From NCBI GenBank assembly GCA_029262975.1, contig JAJCYJ010000801.1, forward strand, positions 1 through 39,101: DNA of 39,101 bases, in the 5' to 3' direction. Below, one piece after another: positions 8,343 to 16,365 of the stretch. The stretch's first letter is position 1; each line of letters starts with the position of its first letter. Below the pieces are notes generated by a model. That model worked only from the letters and a program-made list of their open reading frames with translations. It was not told the origin of the DNA and ran no database searches. Source of the stretch: Saprospiraceae bacterium (GTDB taxonomy: Bacteria; Bacteroidota; Bacteroidia; Chitinophagales; Saprospiraceae). Position numbers and translations under genes: made by a program.

Positions 8343-8744
8343 TTAAGTTAATGTAACGTAAGAAAGCACTCCTGTTCCTGTTAAGCTAAAACTAAATGTT
8401 GCAGTCTCTTCAACTCCAGCAGTACCACTCAATGAATCAATATACGCCATTCCCTGATAATATTTTTCTGTACTTGTCTCAGAAGACCATCTAACTGATA
8501 TAGGTGTCCTAGTGTCATAAGCTGAGTCTAATTCATCAAAACCGTACGTTGCAGCAGGATCAATAAAGCCCTCACCAGACATTGTCCAAGACTTTAATCC
8601 TTCTAAGGATTCAGAATTACCACCACTATCCTTGCTTGTTGCATCTCTAGGTGACATTTCTCTACTTACCTCAGCAGATGTTGCTCCTGCTATTTTTACG
8701 CCAGCTACATACATAGCTATATCTGTTGCATTTTTCTTTGCCAT
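8343..8744 (-). CDS. Major tail tube protein
   Basis: This 133-residue protein is the tail tube subunit of the TP901-1/phi13 type. It starts with a short variable region and the phrase MYVAGVKIAGATSAEVSREM, typical of tube proteins whose first strands read 'g..i.g.t..s.s...'. It then has the DATSKDSGGNSESLEGLKSW segment, and the sheet ends with GVEETATFSFSLTGTG. The small size, Ser/Thr/Gly richness and lack of cysteines fit. A consensus-like A-rich start (AATAGAAATT before ATG) is present, in line with high expression. It lies four bases ahead of the chaperone gene. Confidence 0.88.
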   Translation of the reverse strand: MAKKNATDIAMYVAGVKIAGATSAEVSREMSPRDATSKDSGGNSESLEGLKSWTMSGEGFIDPAATYGFDELDSAYDTRTPISVRWSSETSTEKYYQGMAYIDSLSGTAGVEETATFSFSLTGTGVLSYVTLT

Positions 8745-8749
8745 AATTT

Positions 8750-9010
8750 CTATTTTTTATCTGTTAATTTTTTCGCTTCTTCTATTATAGCTAATTCAGA
8801 TTCAGCTTTTTCTTTTGCTTCTGCTGTTTTTCTAGCCTTAGTTTCTGCCTTTTGTTGCTTTTTAGCTTCTATTTTATATTGAAAAGTGACATCTTTAGCA
8901 ATTCCTGCATCAATAAGTTTTTTGCCTATTTCGTATGTCACTTCTGCTCTGTGATTTACTGGTAGAAGCTTTTGTACCAATATGTGTTCTTTTATCAATT
9001 TTATTACCAT
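8750..9010 (-). CDS. Small tail-region protein, K/E-rich (86 aa)
   Basis: The gene is taken from the ATG at 9010 (MVIKLIKEHILVQKL), four bases after the stop of the tail terminator gene. A longer frame running back to 9094 would overlap that gene needlessly. Residues 1-45 form an alternating hydrophobic start with a helix, and the last 40 residues are a highly charged Lys/Glu/Ala helix (KAETKARKTAEAKEKAE) that is probably a coiled coil. I do not recognise a family. It lies between the tail terminator and tube genes, so a head-tail or tail-assembly accessory role is likely. Confidence 0.65.
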   Translation of the reverse strand: MVIKLIKEHILVQKLLPVNHRAEVTYEIGKKLIDAGIAKDVTFQYKIEAKKQQKAETKARKTAEAKEKAESELAIIEEAKKLTDKK

Positions 9011-9014
9011 ATCT

Positions 9015-9413
9015 TTAACTTTTGTCGATTCGTGCTTTATAATTCTGTATTTTAATATAGACCCTTTCGTCATCTGAATAATCTCCATCTTCACCTAAAT
9101 AAGTTATGGATTGTATTTTTATTGTTTCTGTTGTCCCAGAATGTCTGTCTAATACATTTCTAACTTTAATGTTTAAATCCTTCAATTTTTGCGGAGTCTT
9201 GGTATACATTTCAACATCAAACTCAACTGTATCTAAATCACTTACTCCATCCTTTGTGTCTGTTGGCTCCAATCCTATTATATCATAAACTATATATGGA
9301 GACGCAACATCTTCAATAGATATAAAGGGCTTAATCTTAGTCCCAACAATAGCAGAGACAGCAGAGTCGTTGCTTAATAAATTATATATTACATCCCCAA
9401 TATCTTTAGCCAT
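9015..9413 (-). CDS. Tail completion / terminator protein (DUF3168-like)
   Basis: This 132-residue protein matches the family of tail terminators such as HK97 gp11-like DUF3168 proteins. It opens IGDVIYNLLSNDSAVSAIVG (the 'l..ll..d..v..lvg..i' phrase), followed by ASPYIVYDIIGLEPTDTKDG ('Pyivy..i'), and ends with a beta region, VYIKIQNYKARI. It follows the gp10-like neck gene with a one-base overlap, the normal order gp10 - terminator - tube. The protein forms a ring that caps the finished tail and joins it to the head. Confidence 0.85.
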   Translation of the reverse strand: MAKDIGDVIYNLLSNDSAVSAIVGTKIKPFISIEDVASPYIVYDIIGLEPTDTKDGVSDLDTVEFDVEMYTKTPQKLKDLNIKVRNVLDRHSGTTETIKIQSITYLGEDGDYSDDERVYIKIQNYKARIDKS

Positions 9414-9931
9414 TATAATCTATCTATCATTTTTTGCTGTTGAATAGCTATCCTTCTCGCTAATTCACGACCCAGTATTTTTCTAGCTCCACTTTCTGTC
9501 GGCTTTACAATTCGTTTTAACGTTCTACCTCCACTAAAACCAAAAGCATTATCTTTATGAGGTCTGTCGTAGACAAATTTTGCAAAAAATCCGTCATCAT
9601 TCTTTTTTCCTTTACCACGTCCTTCATTAAACCATACGGCCCCTAAAAATACATCTCTAGGGGTTCTCACCTTGTTTCTCAACCCACTCTTAAGTGAGTT
9701 TCTTAATTGTCCGACAGACACATTCCTTGATCCTGTTTTAAAACCAATTGTATCACCTAAATTTGTTTTTGGAATCTTTGGTTTCATTCCTTTTCTCACG
9801 CTAGCAGAAGCTTTTCTAATTGATCCATTAACTATTTTACTAGCAGTAGACTGATGTGTAATAGCCATTCTGGACAAGGCTCTATCTAACCTAGCACCTC
9901 CAACTAATCTTATATTTATACCATCTGCCAT
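9413..9931 (-). CDS. HK97 gp10-like neck / head-tail joining protein
   Basis: A basic 172-residue protein of the HK97 gp10 family. It starts with the usual short strand and helix (INIRLVGGARLDRALSRM). A long Ala/Lys-rich helix follows (SKIVNGSIRKASASVRKGMK), then the region GAVWFNEGRGKG..DGFFAKFVYDRPH, close to the family's 'v.y..f.EfGt.....ppfl.pa' block, and a C-terminal helix (KILGRELARRIAIQQQ). It overlaps its neighbours by one base on both sides. The protein connects the portal/adaptor ring to the tail terminator. Confidence 0.85.
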   Translation of the reverse strand: MADGINIRLVGGARLDRALSRMAITHQSTASKIVNGSIRKASASVRKGMKPKIPKTNLGDTIGFKTGSRNVSVGQLRNSLKSGLRNKVRTPRDVFLGAVWFNEGRGKGKKNDDGFFAKFVYDRPHKDNAFGFSGGRTLKRIVKPTESGARKILGRELARRIAIQQQKMIDRL

Positions 9932-10251
9932 TATGTCTGTGTTAATAAACTTGTAAAAATAATCAAGCCATCTTCTCTACCTAATTCTTTTATGTCCTCA
10001 ATCTTATAGTGACCGCCATTCCAAACTATTCTCATTTCATTTGTTATTGTAGAATGATATCGCGTTTTAAATTTTATCATTCTTTCAGTTGAACGGTTAT
10101 TGTCATCTGTTTTTTCTTTTCCTGTTTCGTGCATTTTTTGAGCCCACATAGACAAAAAATTACCCCAAGTAATATTCTCAAATCCGTCAGTCTGCCTAAC
10201 TATCGATTTTGATTCTATTATTATCCTTCTATCTAAATCTCCTGACTTCAT
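9931..10251 (-). CDS. Head-tail adaptor / head closure protein (SPP1 gp16-like)
   Basis: This 106-residue protein fits the phage head-tail joining family PF05521. It begins with the hallmark GDLDRRIIIESKSIVRQTDG ('g.lr.ri.i......d..G') and continues with WGNFLSMWAQKMHETGKE, the 'w....vwA.i....g.e' block. It ends with MRIVWNGGHYKIEDIKELG, the 'd.I.w.g..y.I..i.d..' block. It acts as a stopper at the head-tail interface. The gene overlaps the upstream glycosyltransferase-like gene by an ATGA junction and the downstream gp10-like gene by one base, so transcription and translation are continuous through this region. Confidence 0.88.
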   Translation of the reverse strand: MKSGDLDRRIIIESKSIVRQTDGFENITWGNFLSMWAQKMHETGKEKTDDNNRSTERMIKFKTRYHSTITNEMRIVWNGGHYKIEDIKELGREDGLIIFTSLLTQT

Positions 10252-10970
10252 AAATCTAATATAGCATCTATTTGTTTAGTCCCCAATCCTTCCATAGCTG
10301 TTTCAAAAGGTATAATTTCTCCAGGTAACTCTTTATAATTCCAAATGTTAATATCACTTTTTATGTCATATATCATATTATAATCATTCGCTATTTCAGT
10401 ATGTGAATGTCTTGAAAATTTTCTCATACTATTAGCATCAAACCCACATTCAATATTATTATCATACATTTCTCCTCTTTCTAAGAGTTCTTCTATTAAG
10501 TCCCTCCTTATACACCTTCCTGCCCCTATCAAGACTTTATAATCAAACGTTTTAGCTACCTTCTCTTCACTATCTATAAATGTTAACCTAGTGCATCCAA
10601 ACATCTTTAGGTTGTCATCAAAATAAGGTTCATAAAGCTTAAATAAGCTGCTAGTAATTATATCATCACTACCTAAATTCATTAAATAGTCAAACTTATA
10701 CTTCATAGCTTCCCGAACCCCTATGTTCATTTTAGTGCCTAAACACTCATTCGGTGCAGACACATATTTGAAACCATACGTAAAGGCTGCTATCTTAGCC
10801 CAACTTTCGCTAACTATGCAAAGAACGTTTAAATCAATTTCTTTTTTTAACTCTCTCAAATTTTCTAAACAAATTTGAGTAATTTTTTCTCTTTTCCAAA
10901 TTGGTAATAATATTAATATTTTTTTATCCAAAATGTTTAACTCTAAAATCTGCCAATATATCTCTAACAT
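10248..10970 (-). CDS. Glycosyltransferase-like protein inserted among head-connector genes
   Basis: The protein has a GT-A-type nucleotide-sugar domain. A first strand, KKILILLPIWKREK, is followed by a helix, and later YLMNLGSDDIIT supplies a DxD-like SDD metal motif. IGAGRCIRRDLIEELLERGE corresponds to the acceptor-loop region of family-2-like transferases. The start is uncertain: ATG at 10970 is chosen, and TTG at 10931, which overlaps the stop of the upstream connector gene, would remove 13 residues. It lies between gp6-like and gp16-like connector genes, which normally touch, and overlaps both. It is therefore an insertion of a carbohydrate-active gene into the morphogenesis operon. A role in glycosylating a virion protein is inference. 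Confidence 0.75.
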   Translation of the reverse strand: MLEIYWQILELNILDKKILILLPIWKREKITQICLENLRELKKEIDLNVLCIVSESWAKIAAFTYGFKYVSAPNECLGTKMNIGVREAMKYKFDYLMNLGSDDIITSSLFKLYEPYFDDNLKMFGCTRLTFIDSEEKVAKTFDYKVLIGAGRCIRRDLIEELLERGEMYDNNIECGFDANSMRKFSRHSHTEIANDYNMIYDIKSDINIWNYKELPGEIIPFETAMEGLGTKQIDAILDL

Positions 10971-11511
10971 TTTTAGGCATTGGTATTGGCTGTATAAAGC
11001 CAGCACCAATATTTATAGAATCTCTATTTTCATATAAATGAGTAACCATTAACTTGATTGCTCTTTTGATTTGAACAGGGACAGCACTTGCCGCACCATA
11101 TCCACAAACATAAATAATCTCAATGGGGTTAATTGTTAAGCTAGATATGCTAGGGAATCCAGCACTAACACCCTCGAAAATTGACCCAGTATCACTTAAT
11201 AAGTCAACTTGATAATTTGCAGTAGGCAAAGTCTGCTGTACTTCTGCTGTGTCAACATATTTAACGCTAGTTACACTGATGACTGGCGAAACTGCTAAGT
11301 CAATGTAAGCCCCAAATCTGCTTTCATTCTGTCGCCAAGTTTGAGTTATAAACACCCTATTACAATAACCCTCGCATATACTTCTTGCCTCTTTTATCAA
11401 TTCAGTAATAAAAGTGTCGTCAAAAGTTTCTGACTCCGCTCTTAATTGTGACCTAGCTTCAGCTAATGTGATTGGCTCAGTAACAGGTTGAGATGTTATT
11501 TGGTGGCTCAT
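10924..11511 (-). CDS. Head-tail connector protein (gp6-like)
   Basis: This 195-residue protein is a gp6-type connector (PF05135-like). The family start is clear: PITLAEARSQLRAESETFDD ('lTl.eak..LRid.d..D'), followed by FITELIKEARSICEGYCNRV ('i..li.aA...ve.yt.r.'). It then has the beta domain VSPVISVTSVKYVD and ends with QIKRAIKLMVTHLYENRD ('p..v..Ail.lv.hlyenR'). It would form the first ring under the portal. The start overlaps the preceding 72-aa gene by ATGA. Its 3' end runs into the coding region of the inserted glycosyltransferase-like gene. Confidence 0.9.
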   Translation of the reverse strand: MSHQITSQPVTEPITLAEARSQLRAESETFDDTFITELIKEARSICEGYCNRVFITQTWRQNESRFGAYIDLAVSPVISVTSVKYVDTAEVQQTLPTANYQVDLLSDTGSIFEGVSAGFPSISSLTINPIEIIYVCGYGAASAVPVQIKRAIKLMVTHLYENRDSINIGAGFIQPIPMPKNVRDILADFRVKHFG

Positions 11512-11726
11512 TTTTTGTTTTTGGCAAGTCTTTTGTTTTCTTTTTTGAGGTTAATTATCTGTTGTTTCAATTCTAAAACCTCGTCACTATCCACAAAATA
11601 ATTAGCAGTACCTTGTTTTATAAGTCTTTCTGCTTTATCTTTTGGGAACTCAACAATCTCTCCGCCTGAATATGACTCATTAACACCAGCCATCGCCTCA
11701 TTTAATTTTACTTTTACTAATTCCAT
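11508..11726 (-). CDS. Hypothetical 72-aa protein after the capsid gene
   Basis: A small protein with two parts. Residues 1-45 (MELVKVKLNEAMAG, then YSGGEIVEFPKDKAERLIKQG) resemble the short beta/helix fold often encoded beside capsid genes, in which 'g.iv..p.e.A..Li..G.A' is a recurring phrase. Residues 50-72 are a charged heptad-like coiled coil (ELKQQIINLKKENKRL). It is the first gene after the terminator that follows the major capsid gene. A head-completion or assembly role is likely from position; there is no stronger evidence. Confidence 0.7.
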   Translation of the reverse strand: MELVKVKLNEAMAGVNESYSGGEIVEFPKDKAERLIKQGTANYFVDSDEVLELKQQIINLKKENKRLAKNKK

Positions 11727-11738
11727 AATTCTTTATTT

Positions 11739-11770
11739 AAAAAAAGAGTGAGCAGAACCCACTCTTTTTT
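11739..11770 (-). terminator. Rho-independent-type terminator after the major capsid gene
   Basis: On the minus strand a run of A residues leads into GAGTG, then an 8-base loop, then CACTC and a run of T residues. The A and T runs can also pair and extend the stem. It lies about 22 bp past the stop of the capsid gene. A partial terminator here would make capsid mRNA more abundant than that of the downstream connector and tail genes. Confidence 0.8.
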
Positions 11771-11791
11771 AAAGTTTAACCTAATTATCTG

Positions 11792-13051
11792 TTATGTTAC
11801 GATTTGTCTCATATACTTAATGCCTGCGCTATCCAAAATCCTAGAGTCTGTCCTCCAAAATCCTATAAATACTACTTGATCAGTTTCCATGTAAATCTGA
11901 TCTGACCGCTTAATTGCCATTCCTGAAACATCTCTAATAAGAAAGTTGTTAAAGTCCCCATATAACCAAGATCTAGTGTTATCAGCCATATCATCTAAAT
12001 CTTGATTAATTGTGTATCTGTCACCGTCAATAGTTGCTGGTGCAGAACCTACGATTCCAGCTTGCCATATTGATTGATTTGCAGTTGTCATAGATAGTTT
12101 TTTAATAACATTTAGAGAATTATCATTCATCATCCAAGTTGCATTTAGTCTGTATGCTGGATCAACAGAACTTTTAAGATCAAGTAATTCACTAAAAGTA
12201 GTAGTTGTAGATGCAGCACTTAATTTACCTTGTGTTGCTCCATTAATTACTCCTTGTGGTTGTGAACTACCTGTTCCAAACCCTCCTGTACCTGTGTAAT
12301 ACTCATTTGTCCCTCTAGCAATTCTAGTTGTTAATTGTTTTGTAACAAATGATTCAACATCAAAGGCAGAATCCTGAATTAACTCATTAGGAACTCTAAT
12401 AGCATTAGAACTAAATTTGTAAGCATTTAATTGAGTAGTACCGAAAACTAAGTCTTGTTCACTCGCCTTAGTATTGATTGCTATTAAAACAGCTTTATTA
12501 GTTGTATCATCATTTGTAGGGAAGTCAATGTTATTTCCACTTGCAGTAGGTAAGATTTGGGAAACTGCTCTCATTCCACCAAAGGAAACTAACGATTCAA
12601 TTATCGTGTCACTTAAGTCTGTAGGAATTAAATAACCACCACCAGTAGTTGTTACTGTTTGTGCTCTTGCAGCATTAACTAACAGGTTTTTTTCATTATC
12701 TGTTATTCCTCCATTCCCAACTCTTAAATAATTACCGTAAGCAGCTCTATAATCTTTCTTTGCATCGTCAATTTGTTCAACATCTACATTTACTTTAGCA
12801 GCAAGTTCTTCTACGTTTTCTAAGTCTTTTACTTCTTTAGCGTTTAATGCGTCTAAACGAGTAATATTGCCTTCTAATTTAGTGTCTCTGGCATTTAATT
12901 CGTCAAATTTTGCTTCATCATCTCTTGACCAACCACCCTCAGTTTCTTGCGCTCTTTTTGCAATAGCTTGCATTTCATCATTGATTTGACCTCTTTCGTC
13001 AATCAACTTTTTAGTATCGTGTTTCATTTTATTTGTTTTAGTGTGAGACAT
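11792..13051 (-). CDS. HK97-type major capsid protein
   Basis: A 419-residue capsid precursor. Residues 1-75 are a highly charged coiled coil (KKLIDERGQINDEMQAIAKR and onward), the delta/scaffold domain removed by the prohead protease. The mature capsid domain begins around residue 100. It carries GGGYLIPTDLSDTIIESL near 137 (the 'GgylvP..f...ii..l' phrase of HK97-like capsids), GNNIDFPTNDDT, SNAIRVPNELIQDSAFDVE, a GSSQPQGVINGA 'GtG..qp.Gil' block, and ATWMMNDNSLNVIKKL. It follows the protease and portal genes in canonical order and is followed by a terminator, consistent with heavy expression. A C-terminal IRDVSGMAIKRSDQIYMETD block is also typical. Confidence 0.96.
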   Translation of the reverse strand: MSHTKTNKMKHDTKKLIDERGQINDEMQAIAKRAQETEGGWSRDDEAKFDELNARDTKLEGNITRLDALNAKEVKDLENVEELAAKVNVDVEQIDDAKKDYRAAYGNYLRVGNGGITDNEKNLLVNAARAQTVTTTGGGYLIPTDLSDTIIESLVSFGGMRAVSQILPTASGNNIDFPTNDDTTNKAVLIAINTKASEQDLVFGTTQLNAYKFSSNAIRVPNELIQDSAFDVESFVTKQLTTRIARGTNEYYTGTGGFGTGSSQPQGVINGATQGKLSAASTTTTFSELLDLKSSVDPAYRLNATWMMNDNSLNVIKKLSMTTANQSIWQAGIVGSAPATIDGDRYTINQDLDDMADNTRSWLYGDFNNFLIRDVSGMAIKRSDQIYMETDQVVFIGFWRTDSRILDSAGIKYMRQIVT

Positions 13052-13078
13052 CTTCGTCCCATTAATAATAATTTAGTA

Positions 13079-13744
13079 CTAGGCTTCTTTTCCTAGTGAT
13101 TTAACTTGTTTACTCAATGATTTTCCTTTCAAAAGTAATATTTTTTCTCGAACATTACAAACTATTCCTTTATTATCAATTAATTGTTCTTCAATTAGTT
13201 GACTATCATCATCTAAAGTTCTAAATGAATCCTCTACTTCTATCTCATTTTCACACACTTTAGAACGTCCTATTCCGATTGTTTGATCTGCTGGTACGCC
13301 TACTATGCTAATTTCAAACGGTTGCCAGTCTGTACTTCTGTATACTGGGTTTTCTTCCGAGCTTGATTTTTCTAAAACTAAATTATTAACTCGATATCCG
13401 AAGGAGACATTCCGTCTGATTCCGTCTGTAATATCTTGGAACACTTCTGATCCTCTACCGTTTTTAGAAAATCTTAATCTAGCTAGCCCCCTTTTTTCTT
13501 TGATATTTGCCGTTTCAACTACCCCTACTTGATCTCCTTGATGATCCACTAAAACTGCTGCTCCATCATTTAATCTAGACAGATTAACGCTAGACTTTTT
13601 ATGGTCTAATATCTCTCCTCCAAACCATCTTTCAACTGGTTCTTCTGAGCTGAATGATAAATCTACGGTTCTGTTTTCTTCATTAATATCTCCGCTCTTT
13701 ACGCTTAATGTTCTATATTGATCTTGTAATTTTATTTTTTTCAT
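13079..13744 (-). CDS. HK97-type prohead protease
   Basis: A 221-residue serine protease of the U35/HK97 family that cleaves the capsid delta domain during head maturation. The fold markers are NRTVDLSFSSEEPVER near residue 24, AVLVDHQGDQVGVVE at 63-77 with likely catalytic His68, and DITDGIRRNVSFGYRVN at 104-120 with likely nucleophile Ser114 in the 'vs.GY' context. PFEISIVGVPAD follows near 148, a phrase diagnostic of this family. The last 60 residues are acidic and disordered. It begins five bases after the portal stop with an A-rich leader (TTAGAAATT before ATG). Confidence 0.94.
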   Translation of the reverse strand: MKKIKLQDQYRTLSVKSGDINEENRTVDLSFSSEEPVERWFGGEILDHKKSSVNLSRLNDGAAVLVDHQGDQVGVVETANIKEKRGLARLRFSKNGRGSEVFQDITDGIRRNVSFGYRVNNLVLEKSSSEENPVYRSTDWQPFEISIVGVPADQTIGIGRSKVCENEIEVEDSFRTLDDDSQLIEEQLIDNKGIVCNVREKILLLKGKSLSKQVKSLGKEA

Positions 13745-13749
13745 AATTT

Positions 13750-15030
13750 CTAAGTTAATTGCTCTGTTTCTTCAGTTTCTTCTTCCTCTACTTCTTCTTT
13801 TTCTGGCTGATTAGTTCCTTCTTCGTTTACTGGCGCTGAATTTAATTGTACAAATTTACTATCTCCACCATCATAAGGATTCATTTCCTCTAAAGCTCTT
13901 ATTTCGTTTGGGGAAATTCCCCCAACAGCAAACAGATTTTTATAAGCCTCCGTACGTGTTTTAATATCACCTCTTAATAATCCCTCTAAATTAAACTTAC
14001 TTTTTAATGTTTGTTTTTCCTGCTCCCTATATAGCTTTCTATTTATTTCTTCTTCGATGCTTATTACGAATGGTAAGACAGATTGTTTTACGAAGTTTAA
14101 ATCCTGCTGCGTTAAATTTGAGAATGTAGCGTGTGTTAAATCTCCTATCTTATCTGGAGGTAGAGTAAACCATCTTGCAATATCTTCTATAGAGAATCGT
14201 CTTGTTTCTAAAAATTGGCTAGCATCAGGAGGTATGGTTATTTGTTGGTACTTCATACCTTCTTCTAGGATTGATGTTTTATTTGACTTATTTACACCCT
14301 TATGTTTCTTGTCCCAAGAATCAGATATATTGTCTTGAGCTTTCTGAGTTAAAGAACCTGGATGCGTTAGAACTCCACTTGAACTCGCAGAGTTGGCATA
14401 AAATGAATTACCAAAATCTTCTGTTGCTTGTCCTAGCCCTAGATTATCTCTAGCATAATCTATAACACTTTTACCCATTATATTATCACCCTTACCCCTA
14501 AAATGTAACATTTGTGTTTGATCTGCAACTATTTTTGTGCCGTCTTCTAAAGAAATGTGATAAACTAAGACACCGTTAACTATCTCAATCTTTTCAACGC
14601 TATTAGGGTGTATTGGCATTATGGCGATAGGTCTAAAACTACCCCCTTTTTCAAACTCAATTAAATTAAATGAATTTCCCCACAATAGTATTTGAGGTAT
14701 AATAATTTGAATCCAAGTAGAATGCGTCATTAATGCGTTTGGTTCTCGCATCAACTGTGCTACAGGGTGTGAATTTTCTCTTATCTTTAAAGTGTCTGTA
14801 GTTCTTAATGTGGGAATAGGCAAGCTTAAAACAGCATTGGTATAAACACTAACAGCAGAATAGACTCCAGACAAATTCATTGCATTATCTGATGTAATTC
14901 TTATTCCTGATTTTGATTTTGTGCCAATTGAAAAAACATCCCAATTACCCTTTAAGAAATTATCAGATGAGCCACTGTGATTCCGTGTATCTTCTCTAAG
15001 TATATGAAATCGCGTAAAGGGTATTCTCAT
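13750..15030 (-). CDS. HK97-type portal protein
   Basis: A 426-residue portal that forms the dodecameric DNA gate. Family blocks are visible: DNAMNLSGVYSAVSVYTNAV ('al.l.avyaav..i...va.lp') near residue 48, HPVAQLMREPNALMT near 88, and PQILLWGNSFNLIEFEKGG near 110 ('lll.GNay..i'). MLHFRGKGDNIMGKSVID follows near 185, and RRFSIEDIARWFTLPPDKIGD near 272 ('I.riFgvPp..lg') is the most diagnostic. The last 30 residues are a poly-Glu tail. It is the first gene of the late morphogenesis operon. A candidate promoter lies about 35 bp upstream, with the end of the sugar island immediately behind it. Terminase is not adjacent but lies more than 20 kb away. Confidence 0.96.
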   Translation of the reverse strand: MRIPFTRFHILREDTRNHSGSSDNFLKGNWDVFSIGTKSKSGIRITSDNAMNLSGVYSAVSVYTNAVLSLPIPTLRTTDTLKIRENSHPVAQLMREPNALMTHSTWIQIIIPQILLWGNSFNLIEFEKGGSFRPIAIMPIHPNSVEKIEIVNGVLVYHISLEDGTKIVADQTQMLHFRGKGDNIMGKSVIDYARDNLGLGQATEDFGNSFYANSASSSGVLTHPGSLTQKAQDNISDSWDKKHKGVNKSNKTSILEEGMKYQQITIPPDASQFLETRRFSIEDIARWFTLPPDKIGDLTHATFSNLTQQDLNFVKQSVLPFVISIEEEINRKLYREQEKQTLKSKFNLEGLLRGDIKTRTEAYKNLFAVGGISPNEIRALEEMNPYDGGDSKFVQLNSAPVNEEGTNQPEKEEVEEEETEETEQLT

Positions 15031-15063
15031 TTCTGTGCTATATATAAGTGATATAGTTAAGTC

Positions 15064-15092
15064 ACAAATATAATAAATTATTTCATACCAAA
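15064..15092 (-). promoter_or_regulatory. Candidate Bacteroidota-type promoter of the late morphogenesis operon
   Basis: The minus strand shows TATATTTG at 15072-15065, matching the Bacteroidota -7 consensus TAnnTTTG, with TTTG 16 bp upstream at 15092-15089 as a -33 element. The 14-base string TTTATTATATTTGT around the -7 box also occurs at 36664-36677 ahead of the spike cassette, so the two could be fired together. The initiation point would lie just ahead of the portal start. The call rests on pattern only. Confidence 0.55.
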
Positions 15093-15755
15093 ATAATCAT
15101 TAACTACTTTAGTTTCATAGTCGCAGTTTTGATGCTTATCGTGCCATATCGTGCTGTCCATTGGTTGGTATTTAATATAATCTTTTAGATGTGGTAAAAC
15201 TGTTATTGGTAATCCTTGCCTATCTACTTCTATTCCAACCCAAATATCCGCCATATTTGACTTTTTAAATATGTCGAATTTAGGACTAAAGTGTTTAGTG
15301 TGAAATCCCATTACTCCCGTACCTCCAAATTGAACGGTATCAATTTCTTTTACCTCATCTAGGCATCTATGCCTTTTCGTTGCTGAATGGTAATAATTAG
15401 ATATAGGGAAAGCGTTAAATGACCTACTATGATGCGTTACTATTCCATATTTATCTATTGCTTTAATCATATCTTTTACGTATGTTTTTGGGTAAATAAG
15501 GTCATCGTCTCCAGTTAGATAATATCCGTCTACTATAGCCACGAAAGCAAACTTATAAGCATCTCCTAATGTGTTATCTTTTTTCCAAAATGAGACAGAG
15601 GGGTATAGTTTTTTTAAATCTATTGTATCATTAAAACTGTAGCAATTTAGGGCTACATTAACCTTGTCAACTTGATTTATTATTGAAGCAACAGTTTTTA
15701 TTAGTTCATTTTTACGGCTTGGAATTGAAGCAATATTGAAGGTTATCTTATCCAT
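15078..15755 (-). CDS. Glycosyltransferase, GT-A fold (225 aa)
   Basis: The protein starts with a first strand typical of GT2-like enzymes, ITFNIASIPSRKNELIKTVA, and carries the metal/nucleotide motif YYLTGDDDLIYP near residue 75-87 (three Asp in the DxD position). FGGTGVMGFHTKHF (about 140) corresponds to the acceptor loop that precedes the catalytic base, and MADIWVGIEVDRQG (about 165) is the usual 'D.w......' base region. It is the last gene of the sugar island and overlaps the methyltransferase gene by eight bases. Donor and acceptor cannot be told from sequence. Confidence 0.8.
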   Translation of the reverse strand: MDKITFNIASIPSRKNELIKTVASIINQVDKVNVALNCYSFNDTIDLKKLYPSVSFWKKDNTLGDAYKFAFVAIVDGYYLTGDDDLIYPKTYVKDMIKAIDKYGIVTHHSRSFNAFPISNYYHSATKRHRCLDEVKEIDTVQFGGTGVMGFHTKHFSPKFDIFKKSNMADIWVGIEVDRQGLPITVLPHLKDYIKYQPMDSTIWHDKHQNCDYETKVVNDYFGMK

Positions 15756-16365
15756 TAATTAAATAAGTTTTACGATTATTATTTCCAGTTGAATCATCTT
15801 TAGAATTATCTATTATTAATTTGATATTACAATCCTTAAAAAATTCTAGTTGTGGTTTACCTTCTTTATCGTTATTTGTTTCTAGTATTAATATAGCTCC
15901 AGTATCTAAAGACTTTTGATAAATCTCTTTCCAATTCTTAACCCAACTTCCAATACTAAGAATAAAGATAATGTCAGGATTAGACTTAAAATAACTATCC
16001 AAATCATTGTCTTTGTCAAAATCTGCTTGATATAAATGAACATTTCTTTCTAATATTTTAGTTATATTATTTCCAGCATTTATGGAATTAATATCATAAT
16101 CTAATCCTAATCCAATTTTAATCTCAGGTAAATGGTGTAACATTGCACCCACGTTGCAACCTAAATCTAACACTCTTTTATCTTTAAAATCTACGTACTT
16201 TCTCATTTCATCCAATCTCATTTTTGGATTTCTCTGGCCTTGAATATGTACATTTCCTATATCATAGGAATGATAGCCATAAGTGGTCCTGTTATTCCAT
16301 CCGTTATAATGTACTTCTCCTACTGTTTTTTTAAGTTGCTCTTTAATTAATGCCGAAATACTCAT
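15748..16365 (-). CDS. SAM-dependent methyltransferase
   Basis: A 205-residue class I methyltransferase. The SAM-binding motif I is KRVLDLGCNVGAMLHHLP near residue 63 (GxGxG-like G-C-N-V-G), followed by motif II, IGLGLDYD, with the acidic residue that binds the ribose. PDIIFILSIGSWV near residue 130 is the post-II strand. The N-terminus YNGWNNRTTYGYHSYDIG suggests a substrate-binding lid. In this island the substrate is most likely a sugar residue or a nucleotide-sugar, although lipid or protein targets are possible. It overlaps both neighbours and so is probably co-translated with them. Confidence 0.8.
   Translation of the reverse strand: MSISALIKEQLKKTVGEVHYNGWNNRTTYGYHSYDIGNVHIQGQRNPKMRLDEMRKYVDFKDKRVLDLGCNVGAMLHHLPEIKIGLGLDYDINSINAGNNITKILERNVHLYQADFDKDNDLDSYFKSNPDIIFILSIGSWVKNWKEIYQKSLDTGAILILETNNDKEGKPQLEFFKDCNIKLIIDNSKDDSTGNNNRKTYLING

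Noticed and set aside
10931..11009. Upstream TTG start for the inserted glycosyltransferase-like gene at 11009
   Set aside because: It would extend a poorly matching N-terminus far into the connector gene. ATG at 10970 or TTG at 10931 is more economical because the first GT-A strand begins just after.
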